Of a stretch of 64,000 nucleotides of DNA, positions 46,436 through 58,325 are shown piece by piece (the stretch's first letter is position 1; each line of letters starts with the position of its first letter). The position numbers and the translations under genes were made by a program. Origin of the DNA: Nectonema munidae (taxonomy: Eukaryota > Nematomorpha > Nectonematoida > Nectonematidae); the NCBI GenBank assembly GCA_030549495.1, contig JAUIRK010000176.1, forward strand, positions 1 through 64,000. Reading direction: 5' to 3'. Under the pieces are notes generated by a model. That model did not search any database. It was not told where the DNA came from and saw nothing but the letters and a program-made list of their open reading frames with translations.

Positions 46436-48320
46436 TAAATGACATTATATGCATATCCTTTTAAAAAAGGATGCATGTTTGGAGGCATTAAGTGTTCATC
46501 ATATTTACTAGAAGGAAGTTAAATTTTTTCCCCTTTTTATTGTATTTTAAAAATCAATATCTCATATTTTACCACTATTTATTTTGATGAAATGATATAA
46601 AATTAAAGGAGGCATTTTGCTTTTGATAATTAATAGTTGTCTTAAAATGTTATAATTACTATATATTTTAATAAAACGATATAAAATTCACGGAGGCATT
46701 TTGCATGGGCTAATTAAAAACTATTTGCTTTTTTAATAATAATATACACTACTTCTTTGTTGAATATTGGGAAAATAAAGTTTGTTTGTATACCGAATAT
46801 TTTTCAAATTTATTCAAAATGTAATAAAATATAATTAAAATTAAATTCCATATGTGCCTCCCATTATTTGTATAATAAAAGTGACAACAAAAAACAATCA
46901 TAGAAAGTAAAAAATAGAAGAATGAAAAATCACTTTTGCCTCCCTACATAAGAAAAAAAGCACTTTTAACTAAAAAAGTTATTACTTTAGACTTTAGAGT
47001 TTTATTTTACGTTTTTAATATTTGAGCAGATTAAGTTGTTTATTTACAAACAAACACAATTTAATAATACAGAGATGAAAAAAAGTCATATATATATAAC
47101 TAGTGATAATAATTGTGGAAATTGAAAAAAAATAATGTCGAGAGACTAAAATAAGGAAATTATTTGAAGGTTTTATTCAAAAGCCTTTAGAGGCTGCTTC
47201 CTGATATATAACCTACAACAGAGTTTGACAATAAATTAATGAAAAAGAGTGTACAAAGTAAAGCAATAAGTTGTATTGATCCTAATTTTTATACTATAAC
47301 TTTATTATCATTTATAAGGCTTTATTTTGTTGAATACTGGCATGACAATTTCTATCGGTGCGGTTTTACACAAATAAAGCTTTTTCATTTTAAAAAGGAT
47401 ATTAATTTTTCAATAATCTCGAATTTAGTTTCTTCTTTTTGTGTCTTTTTATAACGGGTATATTAATTATTTTTATTTTTGTCCAGACCATGCTTAGATG
47501 CCTATATATCTGGCGTAAACTGTGCAGTTTGTCTTTAACTATGATATTGTATTTAAATGGCTGTTAAACTGTTAAGTCTCAGATTTTAAATTCAGTTACA
47601 GTATCCATTGCATTGGCTTATAAGTAAGATAAAACTCAAATAGAGATGGAGAAAAGTTAATCAATGACGAAAATTACATGTGTGATTTCTATATTTACGG
47701 TCCTGACAAGATAACGGTATTTTTGTAATGTAAGATGCTTAAAACTGGAAGCAAAGCTCGAATACTTACAAAAATCCAAGACCGTAAACATGTGATTGTT
47801 AAGAAAATTAACAACTATGAACATTCTTCTTCATCATGAAAAGTAGAAGCCAAAAGTCCCATAACAGAAATTAAGTCTAAAATTCAAAATGGTAAATCAT
47901 CTAGCAAAAGAATAATTTCAGAGGATACTGTTAAATAAACTTGATGAAAATGTTAAAAGTGAATGTCGAGTTTGCAAACAATTTCAAGGTATTCAACTAT
48001 TTTCGATAGCGAGGCTTGAGTCCCAATCTTCTGAGAACGAAGATTCCATTCCGAGTTTTGTTGGATACAGTTTTTTGAGACCGAGATTAGACTACTCTGA
48101 TTTTTATTTGTTTTAATCTATTTATACGATTTTAGGATCAATTTTAGGAAGCTTGCCTTAAGAGTTATTTCTTTTTAAAGTCGATTCAATTGCTTGGTCA
48201 TAACATGAGTGTCATTGCTTACAAATATTCAATTGCAATATCCTAGATTTCCTTAGAATCAAAGCTTTCGCTCAAATCAAGATATCACTAATTCAGCGTT
48301 TGTACATACTATATTTTTTC
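46436..48320. other. No gene recognised
   Basis: A+T-rich. A plus-strand stretch at 47731-47940 reads MLKTGSKARILTKIQDRK and then a Lys/Ser-rich part with one stop; I do not recognise it. A short (TA)n run lies near 47090. Confidence 0.35.
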
Positions 48321-48325
48321 AAAAG

Positions 48326-48451
48326 ATGAGTGTAGAACTTCATAAAAATCAAGATACTAAGGAAAATAACTTATATATAAAAAGAAATGACGATCGTGTG
48401 AAAAAACGAAGATTTTGGTTTAAAAACGAAGGGACGGTAGCACGCTTGTAA
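48326..48451 (+). other. Small ORF, copy 1 of a local duplication (41 aa)
   Basis: ATG to TAA: begins MSVELHKNQDTKENNLYIKR and then NDDRVKKRRFWFKNEG. The region 48323-48430 is repeated at 49635-49740, and the reading frame is open in both copies. No domain is recognised. It may be a fragment of a transposon ORF or a duplicated exon. Confidence 0.4.
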
Positions 48452-48956
48452 ATTAATTCTAAAGTAAATGTGGCATGAGGGGGAGGGAGAGTAGATTCTT
48501 AGCACTTGAAATCCCCTCTTCCACTTTCTGAAAGCGATGGGAAAGCGGAAATATGATTTTTGTTGAAAGTGCGTTATTTTGAGCAAAAAGTTTCTGTATA
48601 CTTGTTATAGAATAAGGGTAAAGTTATAATTCTGTTAGTTGTGTTACCTGCTGCTTTTTTTACGTGTACGAACCAAAGATGTTTTTACGATTTATGATAT
48701 CACAAATAAATGCAATAATTATTTCAGACTGTAATTATTTGACAAGATAACAACTTCATATGTAATCAATCACCGAACTTATAGGCTTAATGAAAATGAA
48801 TCGATTAACTTTTTCAGCAATTAACTCCAATAAATGACGTAAAAAGTTATGATATTGTGGAAATGGAGAGGAAAAATAATTGATGAAAGGCACTAAGAAA
48901 ATAACATATATCGTCATTTATTAATTGCAACTTCGGCTAAATAATACACTTCATTA

Positions 48957-48985
48957 TATATACATACATACATACATACATACAT
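48957..48985. repeat. (CATA)n microsatellite
   Basis: About seven CATA units in a row. Confidence 0.9.
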
Positions 48986-49640
48986 TTAAATAGACATTAT
49001 AAAGGTTATTCTGAATGTATAAATTATGAATAAAATATTTTGCATTGATTTTCAGTGAATTTATTATTGTTGTGTTTTAATACTGATTCTCTTTCCAGTT
49101 GATCAGAGTATTGCATCAGTGAGAACGATGATATAGCCTATACTTTTGTATTTGTATTTTTTGCTCATTATAAATTATTCCAGCACAAAAATTCACAACA
49201 GTAGAAAAAATATTCATAAATACAAAAACACAACATACACGTTCACCTTGTGCTTGGAGGTGCAAATCCTTAGTTAGTAAAAAGGTAGCAAATTTGGCAC
49301 GCTTGCAAGGATATTCGAAGTAGGTTTAGTAAAGTGAAGCAAAAAATTTGAAAAATTTTCTTGAAAACTTATATCAAACAGAATTAAGTATTTGATTTAA
49401 AGCAGAGATCAGAACTTGCAACCACCCCCCCCCCCTCCCAATGATTTTGGGAGGTTCACATTTCTCTTACTATTTTCTATTTTCATATTTTCAGTTTCAA
49501 TAAGAATTTTATAATCTGATGCAAAATGTGGGTTGGTATTTCTGTCACTGAAAACGGATTTATTAAACCAACATTTATAATTCCTATCTTCGGAGAAGTA
49601 CGTGTCAAACAAATTTCTATTTTGTTTTATTTTTTAAGAG

Positions 49641-49805
49641 ATGTGCGTAGAACTTAATAAAAATCAAGATACTAAGGAAAAAAACTTTTATATAAAAAGA
49701 AATGACGATCATGTCAAAGATGAATCTTGGTTTAAAAACCATGAGTTTCATAATTCTCTTAAATCAAAATCAGATTTAAGTTTCAAATCAAAAATTGAAT
49801 TTTAA
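49641..49805 (+). other. Small ORF, copy 2 of a local duplication (54 aa)
   Basis: ATG to TAA: begins MCVELNKNQDTKEKNFYIKR, then NDDHVKDESWFKNHEF and a Ser/Lys-rich tail (SLKSKSDLSFKSKIEF). It shares frame with copy 1 about 1.3 kb upstream. Differences fall mostly as single-base changes without frameshifts over about 105 bp. Confidence 0.4.
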
Positions 49806-50218
49806 AAGAAGGATGTCTCATAAATTTTTTGATTTAAGGAATGTTGTAATTTAATTTCTTGTAATTTTTAATTAGTTCTTTTTTGTACCACTTTTTATAA
49901 TTGATTCCTAAGTATTTCAAAACAAATAATAATTTTAAAAAGTGTAGGAAATTAAATTAAAACAGTTTTTAAATCGAAAAAATTCATGCGACATTTTTCT
50001 TTTTAATTTTGATAGATTTCTGATTAAGAGCTCCAAAATAAATTTTGATTCAAGGAACTTTGAGTTGAAAGTTCAAACTTATTTGCAAAATGTGTTAAAA
50101 TTTATTTTTTACAAGTATTCACTCCATTTATTCAACGCTATTTTTAAAAACACCAAATATACATGAAATATTGATTGATCGTGCTAAAAGTCTAAAATAG
50201 AATCCAAAAATGACAAAC

Positions 50219-50345
50219 TAGCATTCAAAACAATTTAGAATTGAAAAAAGACAAAATAGAAATAAATAATAAAAAATTAGGTATGAAAAAAACAAAATAG
50301 AAATAGAAAACACAAATTAGTGTTGAAAAACTACAAAATAAAACT
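50219..50345. repeat. Degenerate ~40-bp tandem repeat, three units
   Basis: Units contain TTAGnnnTGAAAAAA and ACAAAATAGAAATA words in the same order. Confidence 0.55.
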
Positions 50346-51470
50346 AAAAATCTTATATATAAGCTATATTAGATCCGTCTCCACAGTGCTGGTTCAAATG
50401 GGAGATGGACTATAAGAAAATTATATACAATGATATATTCCAGGGAGCAAAATAAATTTGATAATGAGGACAATTAATTTTTTTCAAATTTGGAGCGGGA
50501 TATTTGTTCCAATCAAAAATTTTCCCTGTGAGTAGGAGACAATCCTTTATTTTCGGCTTAAATTTGTAAATATCCTTTGCCGTCGTGGATGTAATCACCG
50601 GTTTATTATCTTGAAATATTAGCTAAGCAAGAAAGTAAGGCCATCTTTAGCAGTTCTTTCATAAAGAAAGAAAAAGTTTTTGGGTATAGAAATGTGTCTA
50701 TACAGAAACTGGCCTTGTTTTTCATTTGATCTTTTTAAGATGAGTCGTTGATTATGCTAATGTGTATGATGAGTTAGATGGTGATTTGGTTGATGACGTT
50801 GATGATGTGGTGATGATGATGCGGTTCCTTTAACGTTCTTTTAACAACTATTCCAAATTATGCTGCCTGGCCTTCAACCATTTTAATTGTTATTTCACTG
50901 TCAAGAGAACGTTTAAAACGAAGCACCCCAAGCGACCAAAAGTCTTCACTTAAATGTAAATGAATGCTCATGATCTATGAATTTTGTTGTGAAGTGAATT
51001 CATCAAGAGTAAGAGAAAATTTATTTTTATTTTTCACTTCTTCTTTCAAGTGTTGTTTCAGTTTATCTTTTTTTTAACAGAATGGCCAAGTTGCAATGGA
51101 TTTAAAAGACAGCTGACAATAACAAGGCCTTTCAGAAATTTCCTCTTCAATTGATTTCTTTGTCAAAAATTGCTCTATGTTTTGATTTTCTTAGAAAAAG
51201 AAATTTCATTATTCTGTATATTGTGAACATTTTAAAATGGTAAGGGTTAGGGTTGATGTAGAACTTCAAGCGCATTTCCAAATCTTCTTGCATTTCATAA
51301 ATTCTCTTTGATCTTGTCTTTTTTACAAAAACTTTTTGCAGTTGAAGGCATATTAAAATACAAATTAAAGTTTAAAATTTTTAAGAATATCAAACGAATA
51401 AAATAAAATTTACTCTATACCAAAATTTATATGACAATTGATTGACCAATCTTTGCGTGCTTACGTTTCT
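50346..51470. other. No gene recognised
   Basis: A GATGAT-rich patch lies at 50755-50820. No coding similarity seen. Confidence 0.35.
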
Positions 51471-51479
51471 GTTTACTCT

Positions 51480-52460
51480 GAACTCGAACATTTGGCTGAT
51501 AGATATAGATAGATATTTGGCTGAAAAACAATGAACTGAAAGACATTTGAACGAAAGGACATTTGGGTGGAAACACATTTGGCTCAACCGAGATTTGGCC
51601 CAATAGACATTTGGTAGAAAAAACTTTTTCCAAACAGACATTTGGCTTAACAAAAATTTTACCGAACGGAAATTTGAGGGAATAATTGGTGAACGAATAT
51701 TTCTACAAAAAACAGTTTAGAATATTTCCAAACTTCTGTTAAAACATATTGTTTTTATGTTAAAACACCAATACTCAAAAAATACAGTAAGAAAGATGCT
51801 CACACTAACATTCATATTTTTTAATGATATAAATCAACTTTTTTTCTAAAAAATTTCTGGCAAAAAATTGATAAAACAAAAATTTATTTAAAAAAAGTAA
51901 TATTGTGAGCAATTGGTTTCAGAAAATCCATTTTATTATACTCACTATATTTCTCAATGATACAAATCAGCCTTATATTTAATATCTTATACTTTTTTTT
52001 GATGATTTTAATCTCCGCATTTATCATCTCGATTGATAACTCACATTCTGATTCCTCTTTTTTCATCTTTTAAACCAAATGGCAAACAGAAGGAATGTCA
52101 GTCAATCTTCGTTGAAAAGCCCTATGTTCTTCCTAAAACATTCCACATTTTTAAATAGGATAATGTTTTAAATAAATAAATTATTTATAATTAATAAATG
52201 TAGATTAGTGCAATTAAAGTATATAGTTGAGTGAATATTAATACATACGATATAGCTATAGATGTATAGTGTATAATAATACATCATCATACATTGATGT
52301 ATTTCGGGCAAATGTCTGTTTGATAGAAACATTTTTTTAGCCAAATAAATCTATTTGGTAAAATTACATGCCCGTTTGTTAAAACGTTTTTTGGGCAAAG
52401 TGTCCGTTGACGAAATTCCTTTCGGGCAAGTATCTTTCGGGTAAATTTCTATCGGCCACG
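51480..52460. mobile_element. Minisatellite-ended MITE, Mutator-like architecture
   Basis: The left arm (51495-51690) is a run of ~18-20-bp units around GACATTTGGCTGAA. The right arm (52290-52460), in complement, is the same kind of run (CCGAAAGATACTTGCCCGAA, ACAGACATTTGCCCGAA). Both outer parts contain GGCYGATAGA in opposite orientation. GTTTACTCT (51471-51479) and GTTTACTAT (52461-52469) flank it, a 9-bp duplication with one mismatch. The core has a short minus-strand open frame (52066-51884; KKEESECELSIEMINAEIK) with no recognised function. Confidence 0.65.
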
Positions 52461-52469
52461 GTTTACTAT

Positions 52470-53530
52470 TTTTGATTGATTGATTGAAATGCGTTTGTAA
52501 CGTACATGTGTAAAAATACCATACCTTAATCTACATATGTTTTTTATAATATTAGTCAAGAGAAATTTCAATTTATCGCACTAATCATTTCATAAATCAT
52601 GTATCCGTCCTATATTATTATCTAAGTTATATATAGCATTTACGTAGTAGTTTTTGTCAGGTTATTTTATACAGAAATTTAATCAGGTAAATGTAGTTTT
52701 AGTTGGGTTGACAAGCCAACGGGAAACAAAAAATACGCATAAAAACCTTGCCAGACTACTAAAGTAATTTTACATGTAAAAATGCCTTAGCACTCATCAA
52801 ACAAGTTGAAATTTGACAAGCTAAATTAGAATCATGTTTTTAACTAACAAATAAAATTTAAAGGAAATCGGATGAAAAATAGAATTTTTATTAAACTTTG
52901 AAGAATGATGCTTTGGAAGAGAGATAAGAGGTCCCACCTTTTTTTGTGGTGAGCATAACTAGGTAAAAATTAATATATTTTCTAGTTTTCAAAATAGCCA
53001 TAGTTAAGGCGGTGTTGTTAGGCTAAGTTTTTTCAAAAAAATTATTTTTAAAAGGACTTTGACATCATTTTAAATTCACTCGTCATACCACTTTGCAGAA
53101 TTCATCATTTTTACTCATTTTATCATACCACGTTACAAATTATTAACGAGAAATAATCGTTCTACTTCGTTAGTGTACGAATAATTATTCATATAGCCTA
53201 CGGTGTAAATTGTAGTTTGTTGATGGTATCATTTCACACCCTGTTATTGATTTCTGATGCGCTCTACTTACTATATAACATGTCTTACTGATTGATTATA
53301 TTACACCCAGAATACATATTTATGCAAAAAAAGATAATAATAATAATAATACGCGTAAATAAGTGAACGCATCATCTACGTTTATGTTCTATAATCTATA
53401 GCGTCACCACAACCTCTAGTACACGTGCATATTTATTAACAGAATTTATAGACCAAATTTAAGTCAATTCTTATGATGCTTATAACTTTTGCATTTTTAA
53501 ACCAATTTTAGCATAAAATACACCAAATTA
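52470..53530. other. No gene recognised
   Basis: A+T-rich with an (AAT)n run near 53336-53350. Confidence 0.4.
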
Positions 53531-53540
53531 AAGCTTATTT

Positions 53541-53947
53541 GGTGCTACTGTAATATGAGATCTACACAACACGATTCTACTCTAACATGTAATTGTTATA
53601 TGTAGATCTACACGTCAAGATTCGATTGTAACATGTGATCTACATTTATTTCCCGGAAGAAGAAAATAAAATAGAGGTCGTCTTTTTACTGGGGATTTAA
53701 GAGCTGAATTGACCGATAGCGAGGCGGAAAATATCAACAATCGAAATCACGGACGAAGAATAAATGGTCCCTCTATTTTTGGCTTAAAAAATGCTTTAGA
53801 TTGCAGGTATTTGTATGTTCTAAAAACAGATAGAATCGTACTAGAGCCAATTATATTGCGAGAAGTTCAACTCGGTTCTGTCATTCATTCAGAAAATTTC
53901 AGTAAATAGAACAAATTTTGATGTAGATCACATATTACAGTAGCCCC
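53541..53947 (+). mobile_element. Merlin (IS1016-like) derivative with intact TSD
   Basis: Ends GGTGCTACTGTAATATGAG (53541) and, in complement, GGGGCTACTGTAATATGTG (53947): 26-bp TIRs with two mismatches. GCTTATTT flanks both sides (53533-53540, 53948-53955), the 8-bp duplication known for Merlin. The interior (53700-53910) encodes NNRNHGRRINGPSIFGL and VLKTDRIVLEPIILREV, QLGSVIHSENFSK, the middle of an ISXO2/IS1595-type DDE transposase. The N-terminal and C-terminal parts are gone, so it needs help to move. Subterminal copies of AACATGTGATCTACA are also seen. Confidence 0.88.
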
Positions 53948-54054
53948 GCTTATTTATGAGCTTTAAAATAATACAATTCACATTGAAAAATGTATAGTAA
54001 CAGATTAAAACTTCTCATTTCCAAAATAAATATAGTTTTAGCAAAAATATGTTA

Positions 54055-54740
54055 TTGCCTTGATAAAATTTAACAAGAAATTTTTCAAGGATGATATTGC
54101 ACAACATTTTAGATTAATATACTTTTCTGTTTTGGAATTTAAATTGCCAAATGAGTTTTGATTATATAACAATTATCTCTTTTTAGGAATGGAAATTGCC
54201 AAATGGGGATAAAGGTATAATAAACAATTAAATACTTTTAGGTCTTAAAAAAATTTAAAAAAAAACTCTAGAAAAATCATCATTGAAAGAAACGCTTAAA
54301 AGGTAAATACTCAGAAATCAGTTTTGTTTCATTTATATTTCATTCTAAACTTTTAATACACATTTTTGTCTACGCAGAGATTGTGATAGAGAAAACATTG
54401 ATTGAGTGAGTTTTTAAACTTTGCGTAAACAAAAAATTGAAAATTCAGAATGAAATATAAATGAAACAAAACTGATTTCTAGGCATTTACCTTTTAAGCT
54501 TTTATTTCAATAATGATTTTTCTAGAGTTTTTTTTTTATTTATTTTTAAACTTTAAGAGAATACTGTATAACCAAAAAGTCTTTAATTGTTTATTATCCC
54601 TTCCTCCCATTTGGCATCAATACCTTAAAACAGAATAGAAATATTTAATCGAGAATGTTGTGCAATATCATCTTTCCAAAACATTTTTTGTCTCATTAAA
54701 AGTTTTCGGGAAGATTGCACATACCATATACATAGTTTTT
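54055..54740. repeat. Large palindrome / foldback element (~300-bp arms)
   Basis: The left arm (about 54060-54376) and right arm (about 54421-54735) are inverted copies. Matching blocks include GATGATATTGCACAACATT, ATAATAAACAATTAAA, ACTCTAGAAAAATCAT, GCTTAAAAGGTAAAT and ATCAGTTTTGTTTCATTTAT. The spacer is only about 40 bases. No coding content. A transcript would fold into one long hairpin. Confidence 0.85.
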
Positions 54741-55029
54741 TTAACTCATAATTGGAGCGTTAAGATAGAAGCTTATATCCCCTATTTTATTATAGTTTTC
54801 CAATAGTTTTGGGAGTTCGATTAATCACTCAATTAACTTTCACCGAATCCCATCATTAATCGATACTGTCTCTAATAAATTTTAATTATTTTTGAATTTA
54901 CCATTCGATTTAGACACGGTTAGGATTGTGAATTGCGAGGTGAGAGGGGAGGCTAATTCCACCTTCAATACTTATGGAAAAAAGATATAATAAAAATACA
55001 TACGTGTTCATTTTTTTATTGATGAAAAG

Positions 55030-55154
55030 ACGGAGACGGATGTTGCGGTAGATGATTACTGGGGGAAAATACAAAGAAAAAATCCGCTTCAAAAAAATCT
55101 CACGGATTTTGAGGGTGAGGGAAAATCGGAGTGCGGATTTTTGAGGTTTAACTG
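55030..55154 (-). mobile_element. Solitary Tigger-like end
   Basis: The complement starts CAGTTAAACCTCAAAAATCC with CGCACTCCG following, the form of Tigger/pogo termini, and TA follows outside (55155-55156). No partner end or transposase was found. Confidence 0.45.
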
Positions 55155-55159
55155 TATTA

Positions 55160-56150
55160 TATTGCTAATAATGGTAGGTTATTTTATTTCTACAATAAAA
55201 AGATTTACACTTTTTTTTTATCTTGTGCTTGAGGATTGAGCGATTAGACGAATTGCTAATATATTCACAATTAACTTTTTGGTTAAGTTTTAATTCTATA
55301 TTGCAAAATCATAAATTTTATTTTTTCAACAAATGAAAATCTGGGTTAGTGAATAAATTTTTTTTAATATTTTTATTTCAAAAACCTAAATACATGTAAA
55401 CTTTTTTCAAAATTAAATAGTAAAATATTTAAGTTCTTTAGAAAGGTTATATCGTACAAAGGGCGCATAATCTACTTTTTGCGAAGAGGACGACATTTTT
55501 CCCTTTATCTGCTATATGGGCTAACTAAGAATTTCACTTCGAAACTAACACAAAGTCTTTTATAGAGTGAAACAATTTCACAAAACTTGTGTGCTTGAGG
55601 TTAATTATATTAAAAATGGAAATTATATTTGTTAGTTTTATAAAATAGAATTTTTGCAAATTGAAAGGAAATTTTGTTCCCCTTACTACCTCTCAGATGC
55701 TCTTAACACCTGCGGCTCTTAGGTCATCTTACTATATAAGCATTTAATTTATTGCACTTAACTATATAGTATATTATTCCATAATCTTTGTCTTTTCACA
55801 TATAAGATTCAAAAATTTAAATAAGTGTTCTAGCTAGAAGGAGTTGTTTTTATCCACTCATTTAACTTTACACATGGGTACCAATAACCTAAAATTTATA
55901 GACCATTTGTTCTTGAAGTTAAGTAATTTTTTTTTGCGATTTGACCTTACTCTCTCATGTTTATTATTCGCCCTAATATATATCTATAGGAATGTAAATA
56001 GGATTGCCTCCACTTCCTGTTCTTTTTCTAATTCTGTCTCTTTAACCCCTAAAATCAACACTAATTTTCAACACTAATTTTATTACGAATAAAAAAATTC
56101 TTAAAATTATTTCTTATTTCTTAAGAACTAAGATAGTATCAGAGTTTTAA
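55160..56150. other. No gene recognised
   Basis: A+T-rich with no motif I can assign. Confidence 0.35.
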
Positions 56151-56163
56151 AATATCAGACATT

Positions 56164-57060
56164 TTGGAAATGGTTGAAGAATCCAATATAAACACCAAAG
56201 AAATTTATATTTTCTTTATACTCTTCTTATACGCCGATGACATTTACTATATCTCATTCCACACGTCTTCTCAAGCTTTAACATCTCTCATCACTAATAC
56301 AACAAGTAAATTACAACAATGGTGCAACTCAAACTACCTGAAAATGAACATTGCCAAGACTTCCACCACAGTTTTTTCGCCTCAATTAAATAAAATCCCT
56401 AGAGGCATTCCCAACTTCGATGTATTTAAAACCTCCCCATCTATAAATATTTTGGGATTTCATATTTCAAACTTTCTCTCAACCGAGCATTATTTCAATA
56501 AAATAATGGCTAAATCAAAATTCAAGTTAGCTGTACTTACAAAATCCTTTCCCTTCCTTCCTCCTACTTACAAAGCGTGCCAATCAAAACCTTTATTCTT
56601 AACAACTTCTACTACTCAATTAAAACCTTCTTCCCCCTCCTCATCACATCCGATTACACAAAAGTCGAGAGGCTAGCTAAAAACTGCCTAAAGTACATAT
56701 TCAACCTGAAAAATTCCTCACAACTAACTTCACATCACTCCACACTTACTAATATCCTTTCCGAAGCAATTTTCTACTCTACAAATTTCTTTTATGCACG
56801 TTCAAAGAATTATATCAACATTGTAAAGACTCCGAACTTGCAATAAACAGATTTAACAATATTCCGCCTATAAGAGCCAGAAACAAAAAACTAAAAAGGA
56901 CATTTTATTCATGCTCATCCGTCCTGTTTAACTCGCTGCCACGAAGCATAAGAAAAATGATAAGTTTCCCCTGTTCAAACAAGAACTTTTTTCCCACTTA
57001 CGTGATGCTCCTATTCATCAAAGCAACATCCATTAATATTTTTTTCTTATATTATATATA
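56164..57060 (+). mobile_element. LINE 3' part (reverse transcriptase C-terminal half)
   Basis: The frame starting near 56164 has LYADDIYYISFHTSSQ (the YADD box of the RT active site, about 56230), then QQWCNSNYLKMNIAKT and FDVFKTSPSINILGFHIS. A frameshift near 56580 leads to LLITSDYTKVERLAKNCLKY, the thumb/C-terminal region. The order and motifs fit Jockey/CR1-like LINEs. The 5' part is missing, as usual for truncated LINE copies. G+C content is higher than the flanks, suggesting a younger insertion. Confidence 0.8.
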
Positions 57061-57099
57061 ACACAATTATACAAGTATACCTTTTTAATTTTAGACGCC

Positions 57100-58325
57100 A
57101 TGAGAGGAAAAATTATTGAAGAGATTAAGCACTATTTTCATGTTTGTGATAATCGTAAATTGCTTTGTGTCGTTTTGCCAAAGTTCTCCTTTTTATCATT
57201 AAATAAATTGTAAGTATATGAATTTGCCCCATCTAATGAGTATCATAGCATATAGATGAAACCACGATACCATACTTTGACAGTCATTCAAGAAAACTAA
57301 TTCCTTTTGGGTACTAACAATGGTGTCATTTCACCACGCTATTGTGTTCACTTTTGGACTTATAAAAGAAACTGGAGAAAGAAAAAGCTTTGGTTTGAGA
57401 GAAAAAGTTTTGTTGGATTTGACAGATAAATTAATAAACTTTTCTCCAAACAATCATAATTTTGTTTGTGATATTTTCTTCACCTCTTATGATATAGTAG
57501 AAAAATGGAAAAAGCTGATAGGAAATTAACAGGAACAATAAAAAGTAATCGAATAAATAAAGTTCCCTCACTTACTGTCAAAGAATTGAAGTCAAAAAGA
57601 CGAGGTTTTTATAAAATTTTAAGTAATGAATTTATAAATGTTTGTCAATGGTTGGATAACAAATCAGCTTTAGCCATATATAACAGAATTTCACATTTAC
57701 TTGTAACAAAAACTACCAGGAATTCAACTCAAAATAGAAAAAATACCAAATAGGCTTTATATTTATAACAAAGAAATGAGATGGGTCGATCGTATGGAGA
57801 ACCTTTCGCTATATAAGTGCTCGATTGGGGCTAAAAATGGTACTGGCTAATAATAATTAGTCATTTTATTGACATGGGTGTAGCTGAGTTTTGCCAAATT
57901 TATACGCTGACTCTAAATGAAAAAGTGGATCATCTCACCTTACAACCCTTTCGTGGCCAGAAAAATCAGGCGCTATTTATTAAAAAGCACAAGATTCATA
58001 TACAAAACTATTTGAAAAAGCTGACGAAGGTAAAATTGTTTATGTATCATATATGGTACACTGGTCACGAAAGGGTTTTAACAAAAAAACGAAAGGGTTC
58101 TAAGTTACTAAATAAATATGGTACGTGTTCTCGTCGAGATAAAAGTTTAGCTGTCGGTAATCCAAATAAAGATACCAAATTGGATTAAATTGGGCATTTT
58201 GTTTCTCCATTTGTATATAAAAAAAGATTTGAGATGTCGACACTGCCATTCAATGACTTCAACTATGTGCATAAAATATAAAGTGGCAGTCCATGTTAGA
58301 TGTTATATTGATTTTCATACACAAT
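57100..58325 (+). pseudogene. piggyBac (PGBD-like) transposase, N-terminally truncated
   Basis: Blocks in order: IIEEIKHYFHVCDN (57115-57155), APSNEYHSI (57226-57252, before the first catalytic region), LREKVLLDLTDKL and FVCDIFFTSYDIVEKW (57460-57510, second Asp), KLTGTIKSNRINKVPSL (57525-57575), RGFYKILSNEF, NKEMRWVDRMENLSLYKCS (57770-57825, third Asp region), SHFIDMGVAEFCQIYTL (57862-57912), and a Cys/His-rich C-terminus with RCRHC (about 58236), CIKYK and HVRCYIDFH (58320). Frame breaks occur near 57200, 57510, 57750, 57850 and 58190. It is more complete than the fragment at 287-700 and of a different subfamily from 4405-8560. No terminal repeats found. Confidence 0.8.

Noticed and set aside
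49409-49612. 67-codon minus-strand frame with a poly-Gly end
   Set aside because: The glycine run comes from a C homopolymer; no domain or splice context supports a gene.
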